DNA of 54,412 nucleotides from DATLMR01 sp035634255 (GTDB lineage Bacteria > Acidobacteriota > Blastocatellia > UBA7656): the NCBI GenBank assembly GCA_035634255.1, contig DASQDI010000046.1:1-54412 (forward strand), in the 5' to 3' direction. Shown here piece by piece: positions 44,242 through 53,410 of the stretch. The first letter of the stretch is position 1. The number at the start of each line of letters is the position of its first letter. The notes beneath the pieces were generated by a model. The model worked only from the letters and a program-made list of their open reading frames with translations, searched no databases and was not told the origin of the DNA. The position numbers and the translations under genes were made by a program.

Positions 44242-44907
44242 ATGATCAAGATAAAACTCATGCTCTTCGACCTCGACGGCACGCTCATCGCCTCGGGGGC
44301 CGACCTCGCGAGGTCGGTCAACCTCATGCTCCGCGACCTCGGGCGCCCGCAGCTTGACGAGGCGACGGTCGGCAGCTTCGTCGGCGACGGGGTCCGCGTC
44401 CTCGTGCACCGCTCGCTCACCGCGACGGACCCGCAACTGCGCCCTCCCGACGAGCGCCTGCACGCGGAAGGGATCAGCCTGATGCATAAACATTACGCGG
44501 ACCAGATGCTCGTCTCCACCCGCCTCTACCCCGGCGTGGCGGAGACTCTGGGTCATTTCAGGGACAAGCGCAAGGCGGTCGTCACCAGCAAGGAGGCGCG
44601 TTTCACGGGCCTCATCCTCGAACACTTCGGGATAGCTAAGGATTTCGACTGCATAATCGGGGGTGACACCGTCTCCGCGCGCAAGCCCGACCCGGAGCCG
44701 GTCCGGCAGGCGCTCATGGTTTTGAGGGGGGAGGCGAGCGAGGCGGTGATGGTCGGGGACAGCGAGAACGACGTGCTCTCGGGCGCGCGCGCGGGCACCC
44801 TCACGTGCGCAGTCTCTTACGGGTTCCGCACCCGCGACCAGCTCAGGCTGACTTCGCCCGACGTGCTGATAGACAGGTTCGAAGAGCTAAAAGAAAATTT
44901 CCGTTGA
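44242..44907 (+). CDS. HAD-superfamily phosphatase, phosphoglycolate-phosphatase-like
   Basis: A 221-residue HAD-IA hydrolase. Motif I LFDLDGTLIASG holds the nucleophile and acid/base Asp, motif II is TSKE, motif III is the Lys in ARKPDPEP and motif IV is VGDSENDVLSGARAG. A cap domain lies between motifs I and II. Best fit is Gph (2-phosphoglycolate phosphatase) or a related pyrophosphatase/mannonate phosphatase; sequence alone does not separate these. It is followed 10 bp later by a second HAD gene. Confidence 0.88.
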   Translation: MIKIKLMLFDLDGTLIASGADLARSVNLMLRDLGRPQLDEATVGSFVGDGVRVLVHRSLTATDPQLRPPDERLHAEGISLMHKHYADQMLVSTRLYPGVAETLGHFRDKRKAVVTSKEARFTGLILEHFGIAKDFDCIIGGDTVSARKPDPEPVRQALMVLRGEASEAVMVGDSENDVLSGARAGTLTCAVSYGFRTRDQLRLTSPDVLIDRFEELKENFR

Positions 44908-44917
44908 AGGAGCGCGA

Positions 44918-45454
44918 GTGACTAATCTGACCGAAGAGATACTTGAGCGAGCGCGCAGGATTAAGATGCTCGTGCTCGATTGCGACGGGGTGCTCACCGA
45001 CGGCCGCCTGATACTGCTCCCGGACGGCGAGGAGACGAAGGCTTTCGACATAAAAGACGGCCACGCCATGCGCATGGCCCCGCGCGTCGGCCTGCGCATA
45101 TCGATCATCTCGGGCAATAAGTCGTTCGCCGTCCGCGACCGCGCCAGGAACCTCGAAGTCGCGCACCTCTACGAAGGCGCGTGGGTGAAGCTGGGGCCGT
45201 ACGAAGAGATATTATCCGCCGAGAACCTGAAGGACGAGGAGGCCTGCTACGTCGGGGATGACGTGGTGGACATCCCCGTGCTCCGGCGCGCGGGGCTCGC
45301 AATCGCCGTGGCCGACGCGGTCGAAGAGGTGAAGCAGTTCTCCCACCTCGTGACGAAGAGGAAGGGCGGGCGCGGGGCCGTGCGAGAGGTAATAGAGATG
45401 ATCCTGAAAGCCCAGGGCAGGTGGGACGAAGCCCTCGCGCGTTACATCACTTAG
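44918..45454 (+). CDS. KdsC-like HAD phosphatase (Kdo-8-phosphate phosphatase)
   Basis: A 178-residue capless HAD enzyme. Motif I is VLDCDGVLTDG, a family hallmark; AFDIKDGHAMRM follows, then SGNKSFAVRDRA and motif IV CYVGDDVVDIPVLRRAG. KdsC hydrolyses Kdo-8-phosphate in LPS core synthesis; close relatives act in other 9-carbon sugar routes. GTG start with AAGGAG upstream. Likely co-transcribed with the preceding HAD gene. Next to lipid-transport genes, an envelope role fits. Confidence 0.9.
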   Translation: MTNLTEEILERARRIKMLVLDCDGVLTDGRLILLPDGEETKAFDIKDGHAMRMAPRVGLRISIISGNKSFAVRDRARNLEVAHLYEGAWVKLGPYEEILSAENLKDEEACYVGDDVVDIPVLRRAGLAIAVADAVEEVKQFSHLVTKRKGGRGAVREVIEMILKAQGRWDEALARYIT

Positions 45455-45472
45455 CTCACCGGGCGACCCCTT

Positions 45473-46576
45473 TTAAAATATGCTCACCCTGACGCTCAGG
45501 TATTTCTTCGGGTTCTGGCGGAAGTCGTAAAGCAGCTTGACCAGTTCCGACGACACCTCGTTCGCGCTGTTGTAGAGCCGGTCGTCCTTCAGGAACCTGC
45601 CCGCCGTGCCCTCGCCGCGCTCAAGGCTCTGGCTGATGGTGCGGACGGAAGCGACCGTCGCCTGCAAGTCGTCGTGCAGCTTCTCGTCCTTGATGAGCTT
45701 CCCGATTGTGCCGCGCCCGGCTTCGATGTCCCCGGTCAGCCGGTCCAGTTTCTCGATGGCCGAGTTCGCGCGCGCGATGGTCTGCCTGGTCTGCTCGTAG
45801 ACCTGATCGTCGGTCAGGAGTTTGCCCGCCGTCCCCTTGCCCGCCCGCAGGTCGGCGGCGATCTGCTGCAACTGGGTGGTCGCCCCGCGCAGGTCGTTGT
45901 AGAGGGTCGGGTCGTTCAGGAACCGGGCGACGGTGCCGTTCCCCTCCTGAATGCGTTTGAGCAACTGCTGGCTTTCGAGCACCGTGCGGTTCAGGTTCAC
46001 GTAGATGGCGTCGTCGCGCAACAGGCGGCCGAGCGTGCCCTCGCCCCGGTTGAGGTTGTCTATCAGCTCCTGCACCTGTTTACCGACGGTGTTGAAGACC
46101 ACGAGGATGTCGTTGGCCCCCTGAAAGACCTGCGCGAGCCCGGCGTTGTCGGCGCTGTCGATCTCCGCCCCGTCGGGCACCGGCTCGCCGTTGACCGTGC
46201 CCGGAGTTATGTCGATGACGCGGTCGCCGAGGAAGCCCTGCTGCGCGAGGACCGCCCTCGAATCGGACCGTATGCGGTCGCCGACATCTTTCCCGTCGAC
46301 GGACATCTGCACCACTATGGGCTTATCGGAGGGGCTCCGGGGGATCTCCCCGAAGGCGACGCTCTCGACCTTGCCGATGCGCTTGCCCGCGAGCCGCACC
46401 TCGTCACCCTCCTTCAGGCCTTCGGCCGCGTTGAACCTGGTCCTGAGAGTCTTCGTGTCGCGGAACAGGGAGATGTCGCCCGTCACCGAGAGGATGAAGA
46501 CTATGAGGATGACGAGGGTCGCGACCGCGAGAAGGCCGACGCGAAGCTCCGACAGAGTGGTCTTATTTCTTGACAT
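45473..46576 (-). CDS. mlaD: MCE-domain substrate-binding protein of an Mla-type lipid transporter
   Basis: A 367-residue protein with one N-terminal TM (LRVGLLAVATLVILIVFILS) and an MCE domain at residues ~40-125 (TRFNAAEGLKEGDEVRLAGK, then RAVLAQQGFLGDRVIDI). The rest is a helical tail with five repeats of the form G.GT.G(R/K)(L/F)L.D...Y..L, about 45-50 residues apart. Longer than E. coli MlaD (about 183 residues), like many MCE proteins. It forms hexamers that pass phospholipids across the periplasm in the family. Third gene of the mlaE-mlaF-mlaD operon. Confidence 0.9.
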   Translation of the reverse strand: MSRNKTTLSELRVGLLAVATLVILIVFILSVTGDISLFRDTKTLRTRFNAAEGLKEGDEVRLAGKRIGKVESVAFGEIPRSPSDKPIVVQMSVDGKDVGDRIRSDSRAVLAQQGFLGDRVIDITPGTVNGEPVPDGAEIDSADNAGLAQVFQGANDILVVFNTVGKQVQELIDNLNRGEGTLGRLLRDDAIYVNLNRTVLESQQLLKRIQEGNGTVARFLNDPTLYNDLRGATTQLQQIAADLRAGKGTAGKLLTDDQVYEQTRQTIARANSAIEKLDRLTGDIEAGRGTIGKLIKDEKLHDDLQATVASVRTISQSLERGEGTAGRFLKDDRLYNSANEVSSELVKLLYDFRQNPKKYLSVRVSIF

Positions 46577-46603
46577 AACAACCTCCGATGTTCACCCGCC
46601 TGA

Positions 46604-47419
46604 CTATGACTCGCGCAAAAAGTCCTGGATGTACGGGTCGTCCGAATTGTAAAGCGATTCGTCGGTCCCGCTGAAGATTACCTTGCCTTCCTTGAGCATT
46701 ATGAACCGCGTGTTGACCAGGCACACCTGCCCATTCTCTTTCTGAAACTCGACCTCGCCGCTGTCGCTTATCGTCGCGTAGTTCGACGAGAGCATCTTTA
46801 TGTCGTCCAGCCTGTGCGTGACGAAGATCGAGCTGACGCCCTCCAGGTCGCGGAGCTTGATGGCGAGTTCGAGTATGGTCCGCGCGGTTATCGGGTCGAG
46901 GCCCGCCGTCGGCTCGTCGAACAGCATGAGCTTGGGGCTGCCCACGAGCGCGCGCGCGATGCCGACGCGGCGGCGCATGCCGCCCGACAGCTCGGACGGC
47001 ATCATGAACATGGCCTGCTCAAGGTTCACGAACCTGAGCATGCGCCTGACGGTCTCTTCGATCTCCGCCTCCGGCACCTGCTGCTCGAAGAGCCGGTAGC
47101 CTACGTTTTCGAAGACCGAGAGCGAGTCGAACAGAGCGCCCTCCTGAAAGACCATCCCGATCTTCCTGCGGACCTCGCCCATCTCGCGCTCGGACCTGAT
47201 CGTGGTGTCTTCGCCGTCGACGAGAATCTGGCCGGAGTTGGGCTTTATCAGCCCGAGCACGAGCTTAAGGATCGTCGACTTGCCCGTGCCCGACCCCCCC
47301 ATGACGATCTTCGTCTCGCCGGGGTTGACCTTGAAGCTCACCCCGTCGAGGATCACGCGATCATCGTAAGCCATGGTCACGTCTTTGAACTCTATTGCGC
47401 TGTTTATAACGTCGATCAT
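46604..47419 (-). CDS. mlaF: Mla-type ABC transporter ATP-binding protein
   Basis: A 271-residue ATPase. Walker A is GGSGTGKST near residue 39, the signature LSGGMRRRVGIARAL, and Walker B LMLFDEPTAGLD. MlaF-type ATPases drive lipid movement by the MlaE permease. ATG 47419 (MIDVINSAIEFKDV) begins the domain; a longer frame to 47728 runs antisense-like sequence overlapping mlaE and is rejected. The gene follows mlaE by 29 bp and precedes mlaD by 27 bp. Confidence 0.93.
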   Translation of the reverse strand: MIDVINSAIEFKDVTMAYDDRVILDGVSFKVNPGETKIVMGGSGTGKSTILKLVLGLIKPNSGQILVDGEDTTIRSEREMGEVRRKIGMVFQEGALFDSLSVFENVGYRLFEQQVPEAEIEETVRRMLRFVNLEQAMFMMPSELSGGMRRRVGIARALVGSPKLMLFDEPTAGLDPITARTILELAIKLRDLEGVSSIFVTHRLDDIKMLSSNYATISDSGEVEFQKENGQVCLVNTRFIMLKEGKVIFSGTDESLYNSDDPYIQDFLRES

Positions 47420-47448
47420 GTTTCGATCATGAGTCCGGGGCGGCGCGC

Positions 47449-48225
47449 CTAACTCCCGCTGAAAGCCAGTATCAACCTCGACAGGAAGAAATCCGCCATC
47501 AGGATCAGTATATCCGATACCACGACCGCCTGTGTGGTCGAGCGGCCGACCCCCACCGTGCCCCCGTAAGTGCGCAGCCCCGCGCGGCAGCTCACGACGG
47601 CGATGATGAGCCCGAAGACCGCGGGCTTCACCAGCCCCCCGACGATGTCGTTGTAAGTGAGCGCGTCTTTCGCCGAGCTGATGTAGACCGAGCTCGCCAC
47701 GTTCATCAGCGCGCTGGCGACGAGCCACCCGCCGAAGGCCCCGACGATGTCAGCGACGAGGGTGAGCGCGGGCGTCATCACGAGCAGGGCCAGCAGCCTC
47801 GGCCAGACGAGCTTTTTGACGGGGTCGCTCCCGAGCGCGCGCATCGCGTCCACCTGCTCCGACACCACCATCGAGCCCAGCTCCGCGGCGATGGCGGAGC
47901 CGACCCGACCCGCGAGCATCAGCGACGCGAGGACCGGCCCCATCTCGCGCACCATCGAGGTCATCACGAGCGTGCCGGTGACCCCGGTCGCGCCGAAAGT
48001 TTGGAGCGTGGCCCCCGTCTGCAGGGCGAGCACGCCGCCGGTGAAACCGCCTGTCAGGATGATGATCATCAGCGAGCCGAAGCCTATCGTGTCCATCTGC
48101 ATGATGATCTCGCGGAAGTAGTAAGGCTTCGAAAGCGCGCGGCCGAATGACCGCACGATCAGCAGCGTCGCTTCTTGAATCTCGTATACGGCCTGTACAA
48201 GTGGGTTCTGTAAAAGTGGGTTCAT
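47449..48225 (-). CDS. mlaE: Mla-type ABC transporter permease
   Basis: A 258-residue MlaE/YrbE permease: about five or six helices (IIILTGGFTGGVLALQTG; LVMTSMVREMGPVLASLMLA; LLALLVMTPALTLVADIVG; VFGLIIAVVSCRAGL). The conserved GRVGSAIAAELGSMVVSEQVD segment is the coupling helix region and identifies the family. First gene of the operon; MlaB and MlaC partners are absent here. Confidence 0.94.
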   Translation of the reverse strand: MNPLLQNPLVQAVYEIQEATLLIVRSFGRALSKPYYFREIIMQMDTIGFGSLMIIILTGGFTGGVLALQTGATLQTFGATGVTGTLVMTSMVREMGPVLASLMLAGRVGSAIAAELGSMVVSEQVDAMRALGSDPVKKLVWPRLLALLVMTPALTLVADIVGAFGGWLVASALMNVASSVYISSAKDALTYNDIVGGLVKPAVFGLIIAVVSCRAGLRTYGGTVGVGRSTTQAVVVSDILILMADFFLSRLILAFSGS

Positions 48226-48406
48226 TACTCAGTCGATCTCTTCCGCCTCGCTCCTGTAAAGATCCTCGCTTTTAGAGATTTCGCTTCGTGTCTCAGGCCG
48301 ATCACGCCACGGGGCTGAGTGCCAGCATGATGAATGTTTCTCAACTTGCCGTCAAGTGGAGGGCCGGGAGGCGGAGGAGGAAGGGCGCGCCCTGCCTGCG
48401 GGCGTC

Positions 48407-48967
48407 CTAATAAAAAAGGTACTTCCTCCAGGACTCGTCGGTCCGGCCCAGGTAGCGAATGATCTGGCGATTCACGTGCAGATTATATCCCTGAGGGCGT
48501 TTGAGAAGGCGCATCCCCGCCTCTTCCGGCGAGCGGTCCCCCTTCCGGTTGTTACAAAGCCGACAGCAGGTGACGAGGTTATCCCAGGTCGAGTCCCCTC
48601 CGCGGGAGCGCGGGTGTATGTGATCGAGCGTGAGCTCGTGCGGCGCGAACACCCGCATGCAGTACTGGCAGGTGTTGTGGTCGCGGAGCAGAATGTTCTT
48701 CCGGGAGAGGCTCTTTCGCTCGAACGGGATGTGGATGTATTCGACGAGGCGGATGACCGATGGCAGAGGCATCGAGAACCGCGAAGAGTGGAGCCACTGA
48801 GAAGAGCTCTCCTCGGCGTTGGCCACGCCTTTGAGAATGAGCACAACGGCGCGCCGGGCCGTACAGACGTTGATGGGCTCGTACGAAGCGTTAAGTACCA
48901 AAACGCGCGAGTTCATCCTGAAATCGAAATATAGCTTGAGCGTGTCGGTTGTGTCAAAACTGTTCAT
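48407..48967 (-). CDS. HNH endonuclease family protein
   Basis: A 186-residue protein with an HNH nuclease domain in its second half: FERKSLSRKNILLRDHNTCQ, the first Cys pair CQYC, LDHIHPRSRGGDSTWDNL (catalytic His), and CRLCNNRKGD. The N-terminal part (RVLVLNASYEPINVCTARRA) is the usual extension of this chromosomal family. An internal ATG at 48916 (MNSRVLVLNAS) is an alternative start and would match shorter relatives. Isolated between mlaE and an amidohydrolase; no restriction methylase or CRISPR genes nearby. Confidence 0.88.
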   Translation of the reverse strand: MNSFDTTDTLKLYFDFRMNSRVLVLNASYEPINVCTARRAVVLILKGVANAEESSSQWLHSSRFSMPLPSVIRLVEYIHIPFERKSLSRKNILLRDHNTCQYCMRVFAPHELTLDHIHPRSRGGDSTWDNLVTCCRLCNNRKGDRSPEEAGMRLLKRPQGYNLHVNRQIIRYLGRTDESWRKYLFY

Positions 48968-49012
48968 GGCCGCACCCCGTTCCGGGCGACGACAGCGCCG
49001 CCCCCGTCCGCA

Positions 49013-50467
49013 TCACCTCTGCGCCGAATCTTTCGGCACGGGAGGCGGCCCGTTCGGAATGTAAGGCTTGTAGACGTGGCCCCGCGTCTTCTCGCGGAAC
49101 TCCGCCTGTATCTCCGCGCGGACCGAGGCGTCCTCGAACAGGTCCACCATCGTCGCGGCGAGGGCCTTCGCGGCCTGCTCCATACCCTTATGACCTATCG
49201 ACATCCCCCCGCAGGCGACGACCGGCCACGCATGCCAGGGCGAGGCCTCGGGGGCGGTCGTCACGGAGAAGTGGAGGGTCGGCACGATCCAGCTCACGTC
49301 GGCCACGTCGGTCGAGCCGCCGGGCGGGTCGGGTTTCGGCTCCTCCAGGGGTTGGACCTCGCCCTTCAACCCCCTCGGCTCGACGCCCGTGGCGCGCTGG
49401 ATCGCGCGGGCGAACTCCTGCTCCTCCTCGGAGTATTTTATCGGCCCGACCCAGTTCAGGTTCGCGTTCAGCAGCTTCGCGCCGGCCATGTTGACGAGCA
49501 TCTCGTAATCCCCGGCCTGCACGGTCAACTTCGACTCGACCCCGGCCATCATCGCCGCGCCCTCGGCGACCTTGCGGACGCGGGCGAGCACCTCGTCCAC
49601 CCCCGCGCGCTTCGAGTCCCTCACCCAGCACCAGACCTTCGCGTACTCGGGGACGACGTTGGGGACATCGCCCCCATTCATGACCGTGTAGTGTATCCGC
49701 ACCGTCGGCTTCACGTGCTCGCGCAGCATGTTGATGCCGTGCGTGAACAGCTCAAGGCCGTCGACCGCGCTCCGCCCGTTCCACGGGTCGAAGGCCGCGT
49801 GCGCCGACTTGCCATTGAACTCGACAATGAAATCGACTATGGCCTGGGTGCTCTGCGTGTCGGCGCGGGTCTCGTCCGAAGGGTGCCACGCGAGGCAGAC
49901 ATCGAGGTCGTTGAAGAGGCCGTCGCGCGCCATGTAGACTTTGCCCCCGACCGCCTCTTCGGCCGGAGTGCCGTAAAACCGGACCGTGCCTTTCAGCTTG
50001 CCCGCCGCGATCAACTCCTTGATGGAGATCGCCGCGCCGAGGCTCGCCGGCCCGAACAGGTTGTGGCCGCAGCCATGACCCGGGCTGCCGGGCTGGACCG
50101 CCTCCTTAGTCGGGGAGGTCTTTTGCGAGAGCCCCGGCAGGGCGTCGTATTCGCCGAGCACCCCTATGACCGGCTTCCCCTGCCCGTAGGTCGCGGTGAA
50201 AGCGGTCGGCATCCCCGCGACCCCGCGCTCGACTTTGAACCCCTGCGCTTCGGCGTAGTCGGCGAGCAGCTTCGCCGACCTCGTTTCGCGCAGGGCCGTC
50301 TCCGCGAACGACCATATCTGATCGCTCATCCTGATCAGCTCGGGCTTGTGCTTGTTTATCGACGCGAGCGCCTCCTCTTTCTTCTTTACGTCCGCGCCCA
50401 GGACCGGGGCGGAAGAGACGACGAGGGCGATCAGTAGAGCCGTTATGCCGCGTAACCGACGCTTCAT
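49013..50467 (-). CDS. Exported M20-family amidohydrolase (AbgB-like)
   Basis: A 484-residue metal-dependent amidase/peptidase. A signal peptide (MKRRLRGITALLIALVVSSA) follows AAAGGA and ATG 50467. Metal-binding elements include GHGCGHNLFGPASLGA, the bridging Glu in GTPAEEAVGGK and the LAWHPSD segment. The lid domain lies at ~240-370. AbgB cleaves p-aminobenzoyl-glutamate; HipO-type enzymes cleave N-acylamino acids. The substrate here is unknown. The longer frame to 50725 reads into the antisense of the next gene and was rejected. Confidence 0.9.
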   Translation of the reverse strand: MKRRLRGITALLIALVVSSAPVLGADVKKKEEALASINKHKPELIRMSDQIWSFAETALRETRSAKLLADYAEAQGFKVERGVAGMPTAFTATYGQGKPVIGVLGEYDALPGLSQKTSPTKEAVQPGSPGHGCGHNLFGPASLGAAISIKELIAAGKLKGTVRFYGTPAEEAVGGKVYMARDGLFNDLDVCLAWHPSDETRADTQSTQAIVDFIVEFNGKSAHAAFDPWNGRSAVDGLELFTHGINMLREHVKPTVRIHYTVMNGGDVPNVVPEYAKVWCWVRDSKRAGVDEVLARVRKVAEGAAMMAGVESKLTVQAGDYEMLVNMAGAKLLNANLNWVGPIKYSEEEQEFARAIQRATGVEPRGLKGEVQPLEEPKPDPPGGSTDVADVSWIVPTLHFSVTTAPEASPWHAWPVVACGGMSIGHKGMEQAAKALAATMVDLFEDASVRAEIQAEFREKTRGHVYKPYIPNGPPPVPKDSAQR

Positions 50468-50600
50468 AGAAATCCTTTCCATCGAGATATGCCGCGTTTT
50501 GCTCGCCGATACTGATTGAGGCTTTATCTCTGGCGTGGGCTGAATTGTATAAGCTGAGCCGCGCGCAGGCAAGCGGCGCGACCTGAGCGGGGAGGGGGCT

Positions 50601-50942
50601 CTATTTTTTCGGCCGCTTCGAGGCGCGCGAAGCCGAGCATTCGTCGCAGGGGCACAGCTCGCGCAACCGCTCCCACGTGTATATGCCGTCGTCGTGGCGG
50701 TCGCTGAAATAGAACTTGATGCCATAGCGCCCCACGTGCTCCGCCCCGGTCACCGTCAGGTCGTCGGACACGGTCCGGGGGTCGAGTATCCGCAGGCCCG
50801 TCACCTCGCTCACGCACCGCGCGCAGGCGCACTCGGAGCGGAGGTACTTGATCGGGAAGACGCTGAGGTGGCCGTCGTCCCAGCGCACGGTTATCTCAAG
50901 GAAGTCCGTCTTCTTTATCTCGGTGGGAATGGGTGTTGCCAT
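50601..50942 (-). CDS. DUF971-domain protein
   Basis: A 113-residue protein of the DUF971/GBBH-like family: ITVRWDDGHLSVFPIKYLR, CACARC, then IKFYFSDRHDDGIYTWERL and the end CPCDEC. The cysteines (C-A-C-A-R-C and C-P-C-D-E-C) could bind a metal, unlike some shorter relatives. Proteins of this family are often fused or adjacent to Fe-S carrier or thiolase genes. It is 1 bp from the enoyl-CoA hydratase stop, so translationally coupled. Confidence 0.87.
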   Translation of the reverse strand: MATPIPTEIKKTDFLEITVRWDDGHLSVFPIKYLRSECACARCVSEVTGLRILDPRTVSDDLTVTGAEHVGRYGIKFYFSDRHDDGIYTWERLRELCPCDECSASRASKRPKK

Positions 50943-50943
50943 C

Positions 50944-51723
50944 TTATTTGTGCTTCCATTTCGGGGGGCGCTTGGCGATGAAGGCCTCTATGCCCTCCTG
51001 CGGGTCCTTACGCGACATGAGCTGATTGAGGTAGACATCCTCGGACCGCTTGAGGGCTTCGTCGAACGGGAGGCCGGTGGCCTCAGTCATCGCGCGGCGG
51101 GCCATTTCGAGAGCGGGGGCGCTGAGGCTTCTGAGCACCCCGAGTAGCTCGTCGGCCTTCGAGTCCAGCGCGTTTTCGGCGACGACGTGATTGACCAGAC
51201 CGAGCGCGAGCCCCTGCTCGGCCGTCAGCAGCTCGCCCGTCATTATCATCTCCCGCGCCTTCTTCTCGCCTATCACCCTCGGGAGCACGACCGCCGCGAG
51301 GGGCGGGAATACGCCGAGCTTGATCTCCGGCTGCCCGAAGCGCGCCGAAGGGGTGGCGATCACGATGTCGGCGAAGGCCGCGAGCTCGCACCCGCCGCCG
51401 AGCGCCGCGCCCGAGACGAGGGCGAGCACGGGCCTTGAGACGGTGTCGAGCGCGCGGAACACCGAGTGGAAGGCGTCGAGCATCTGATAGACCGTCTCCG
51501 GCCGGTGCTCTTCGATGGAGACGCCGGCCGAGAAGGCGCGCATGCCTGGCGCGGCCGCGAAGACGATGGCGCACAGCTCCGGCATCATGCCCGCCCGGTT
51601 GACCGCGTCCGTCATCTCTTTCATCATCGAGATCGTGAAGACGTTCAGAGGGGGGCGGGCGAAAGTGATCCGCGCCACGCGGTCCGTCACTGCGAATTGA
51701 ATGTCTCTGTATGGGCTCGGCAT
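50944..51723 (-). CDS. Enoyl-CoA hydratase/isomerase family protein
   Basis: A 259-residue crotonase. The oxyanion-hole loop FSAGVSIEEH and the second GAALGGGCELAAF are present, with the ARFGQPEIKLGVFPP helix and MARRAMTEATGL at the C-terminus. The catalytic Glu of classical hydratases fits the ELAAFAD and FGQPE positions, but dehydrogenase, isomerase or decarboxylase activity is equally possible in this superfamily. Operon with the DUF971 gene. Confidence 0.88.
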   Translation of the reverse strand: MPSPYRDIQFAVTDRVARITFARPPLNVFTISMMKEMTDAVNRAGMMPELCAIVFAAAPGMRAFSAGVSIEEHRPETVYQMLDAFHSVFRALDTVSRPVLALVSGAALGGGCELAAFADIVIATPSARFGQPEIKLGVFPPLAAVVLPRVIGEKKAREMIMTGELLTAEQGLALGLVNHVVAENALDSKADELLGVLRSLSAPALEMARRAMTEATGLPFDEALKRSEDVYLNQLMSRKDPQEGIEAFIAKRPPKWKHK

Positions 51724-51739
51724 CTCTTCACCTGGGGCC

Positions 51740-52381
51740 TCAGCCCCCGGAGAGCATCTTCGATTCGAGCTGCCCGGCCATGCTCTTCGACTGTTCGAGC
51801 AGGTCCGACATGCTCTCCCGCAGGCCGTTCACTTCCTTCTCATCCTTGAGCATGCTGAGGTTGGCCGCCACGTTGTAGAGCGCGCCTTTAATGGCGGTCA
51901 GGGCCAGCTGCGCCCCGACCGAGACGTCGGAAAGGGCATTCTGATTGCCTATCTCCCCGAGCTCCGCCAGCAGCTTCAGGACTTTGAAAGAGCGCTGAGC
52001 CGTCTCGTAGGGGGTGTAGGTCGCCTCGCGGCCCGCGCGCGCGACCGCTTCGTCCCGCGCGGCCTTCTCGCCCTCCGACTCCTTCGGGAGGCGGTAGGCC
52101 GAGAGCACGGCCTCGAAGCTCTCGGCGTCTTCGTAAACGAGCGCTTCGAGGCGCGCGCCGAGTTGCTCGAGCTCGGAGTTGATCTCTCTAAGCCGGGGCT
52201 CGGCGTCGGCGTACTTCTTCTTGCCGATGCTTATGTTGCACATCATCTGCCCGAGCGCGGCGGCGAGCCTTCCCGAGTGGGCGGAGACGCTGCCGCCGCC
52301 GGGCGTGGGCGTCCCTTCGGCTATGCGCTCGGCGAACGTCCCGGTCCAGTCCTCGCGCGCGCTCTGTAAAGGCTCGCTCAT
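51740..52381 (-). CDS. Formiminotetrahydrofolate cyclodeaminase-family protein
   Basis: A 213-residue all-helical protein with the family glycine-rich motif TPTPGGGSVSAHSGRLAAAL and ATYTPYETAQRSFK. In FTCD it converts 5-formimino-THF to 5,10-methenyl-THF with ammonia release. It overlaps the formimidoyltransferase gene by four bases (ATGA), so the two activities, fused in vertebrates, are separate but coupled here. This fits histidine degradation. Confidence 0.9.
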   Translation of the reverse strand: MSEPLQSAREDWTGTFAERIAEGTPTPGGGSVSAHSGRLAAALGQMMCNISIGKKKYADAEPRLREINSELEQLGARLEALVYEDAESFEAVLSAYRLPKESEGEKAARDEAVARAGREATYTPYETAQRSFKVLKLLAELGEIGNQNALSDVSVGAQLALTAIKGALYNVAANLSMLKDEKEVNGLRESMSDLLEQSKSMAGQLESKMLSGG

Positions 52382-53298
52382 TGCTCGCCCCCCTCCATCG
52401 CATTCTGAAGCCTCTGTTCGAGGATCTGCTCCGGGGTGAACCCTTCGAGCCGGAGGTAAAAGTCCGCGGCCGCGTTCAGGGCGGCCTGCGGCACGAGCCC
52501 CACGATCTCCGACCCGACGACCGGGACCCCGTACCGCTCGGCCTCGCGCCTGATCATCTCGAATGCTCGGAACAGGGGGGTGCCTTCGTAGTTGACCATG
52601 TTCATCGACACCTGAACGATGCCCCGGTCTTTAAGCTCGAACCCGAGCGCCTTGACGTACCTGAGCCCGCCGGTCTGGTGGCGCACGGCCCGCGCTATCT
52701 TGTTCGCGACTTCCACGTCGGACGTGCCGAGGTTGACGTTGTAGGCTATGAGCGGGGGCCGAGCGCCGACGGCCGTGAGGCCCGCCGTGGGGTGGACGCG
52801 GGCCTCTCCGAAATCCGGCCTGCGCGATTCCGTGGTCGCGATCTCGTCGCGTATGCCTTCGAACTGCCCCTTGCGAATCGCGGCGAGGTTCTCCCGCGCG
52901 GGCCGCTGGGCGGCCTTCTCGTAGAGGTAGACCGGTATCGAAAGCTCGCGCCACATCCTCTCCCCGCACTCGCGCGCGAGTTGCACGCAATCGTCCATGC
53001 TCACGCCGGAGATGGGGACGAACGGGATCACATCGGTCGCGCCCATGCGCGGGTGCTCGCCCGTGTGCCTGTTCAGGTCGATCAGTTCCGAGGCCTTCTT
53101 CGCGCCCGCTATCGCGGCGTCCACCACGCGGTCCGGAGGGGCGACGAAGGTCACGACCGACCTGTTGTGATCCGCGTCCGACTCACGGTCGAGCAGCACC
53201 GCCCCCGGCACCGCCTTTATCGCCGCGACTATCAGGTCGATTATGTCGGCGTCGCGGCCTTCGCTGAAATTCGGTATGCACTCAACTATTTTTCGCAT
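52378..53298 (-). CDS. ftcD: Glutamate formimidoyltransferase
   Basis: A 306-residue enzyme transferring the formimino group of formiminoglutamate to tetrahydrofolate. The start VECIPNFSEGRD, the region DRESDADHNRSVVTFV and the active-site loop NRHTGEHPRMGATDVIPFVP are classic. Length matches the bacterial stand-alone transferase domain. It is translationally coupled to the cyclodeaminase-family gene downstream. No hutH/U/I genes are in the window. Confidence 0.94.
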   Translation of the reverse strand: MRKIVECIPNFSEGRDADIIDLIVAAIKAVPGAVLLDRESDADHNRSVVTFVAPPDRVVDAAIAGAKKASELIDLNRHTGEHPRMGATDVIPFVPISGVSMDDCVQLARECGERMWRELSIPVYLYEKAAQRPARENLAAIRKGQFEGIRDEIATTESRRPDFGEARVHPTAGLTAVGARPPLIAYNVNLGTSDVEVANKIARAVRHQTGGLRYVKALGFELKDRGIVQVSMNMVNYEGTPLFRAFEMIRREAERYGVPVVGSEIVGLVPQAALNAAADFYLRLEGFTPEQILEQRLQNAMEGGEQ

Positions 53299-53410
53299 CT
53301 TCTCGCTATGAACGATTCATGAAATATATTAAGCAGACCGTATGACCCTCGCTGCGTCGCGCCCAAATCCTAACCCATCCGCCGCCGCCTTGCAAAGCAG
53401 GCTTAAAACT

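Noticed and set aside
46604..47728. Extended frame of mlaF starting at 47728
   Set aside because: The first ~100 residues are Arg/Gly/His-rich and overlap mlaE; the ATG at 47419 begins the conserved domain.
48407..48967. HNH gene as part of a defence system
   Set aside because: No restriction, CRISPR or retron genes lie near it, and the family is a common chromosomal one.
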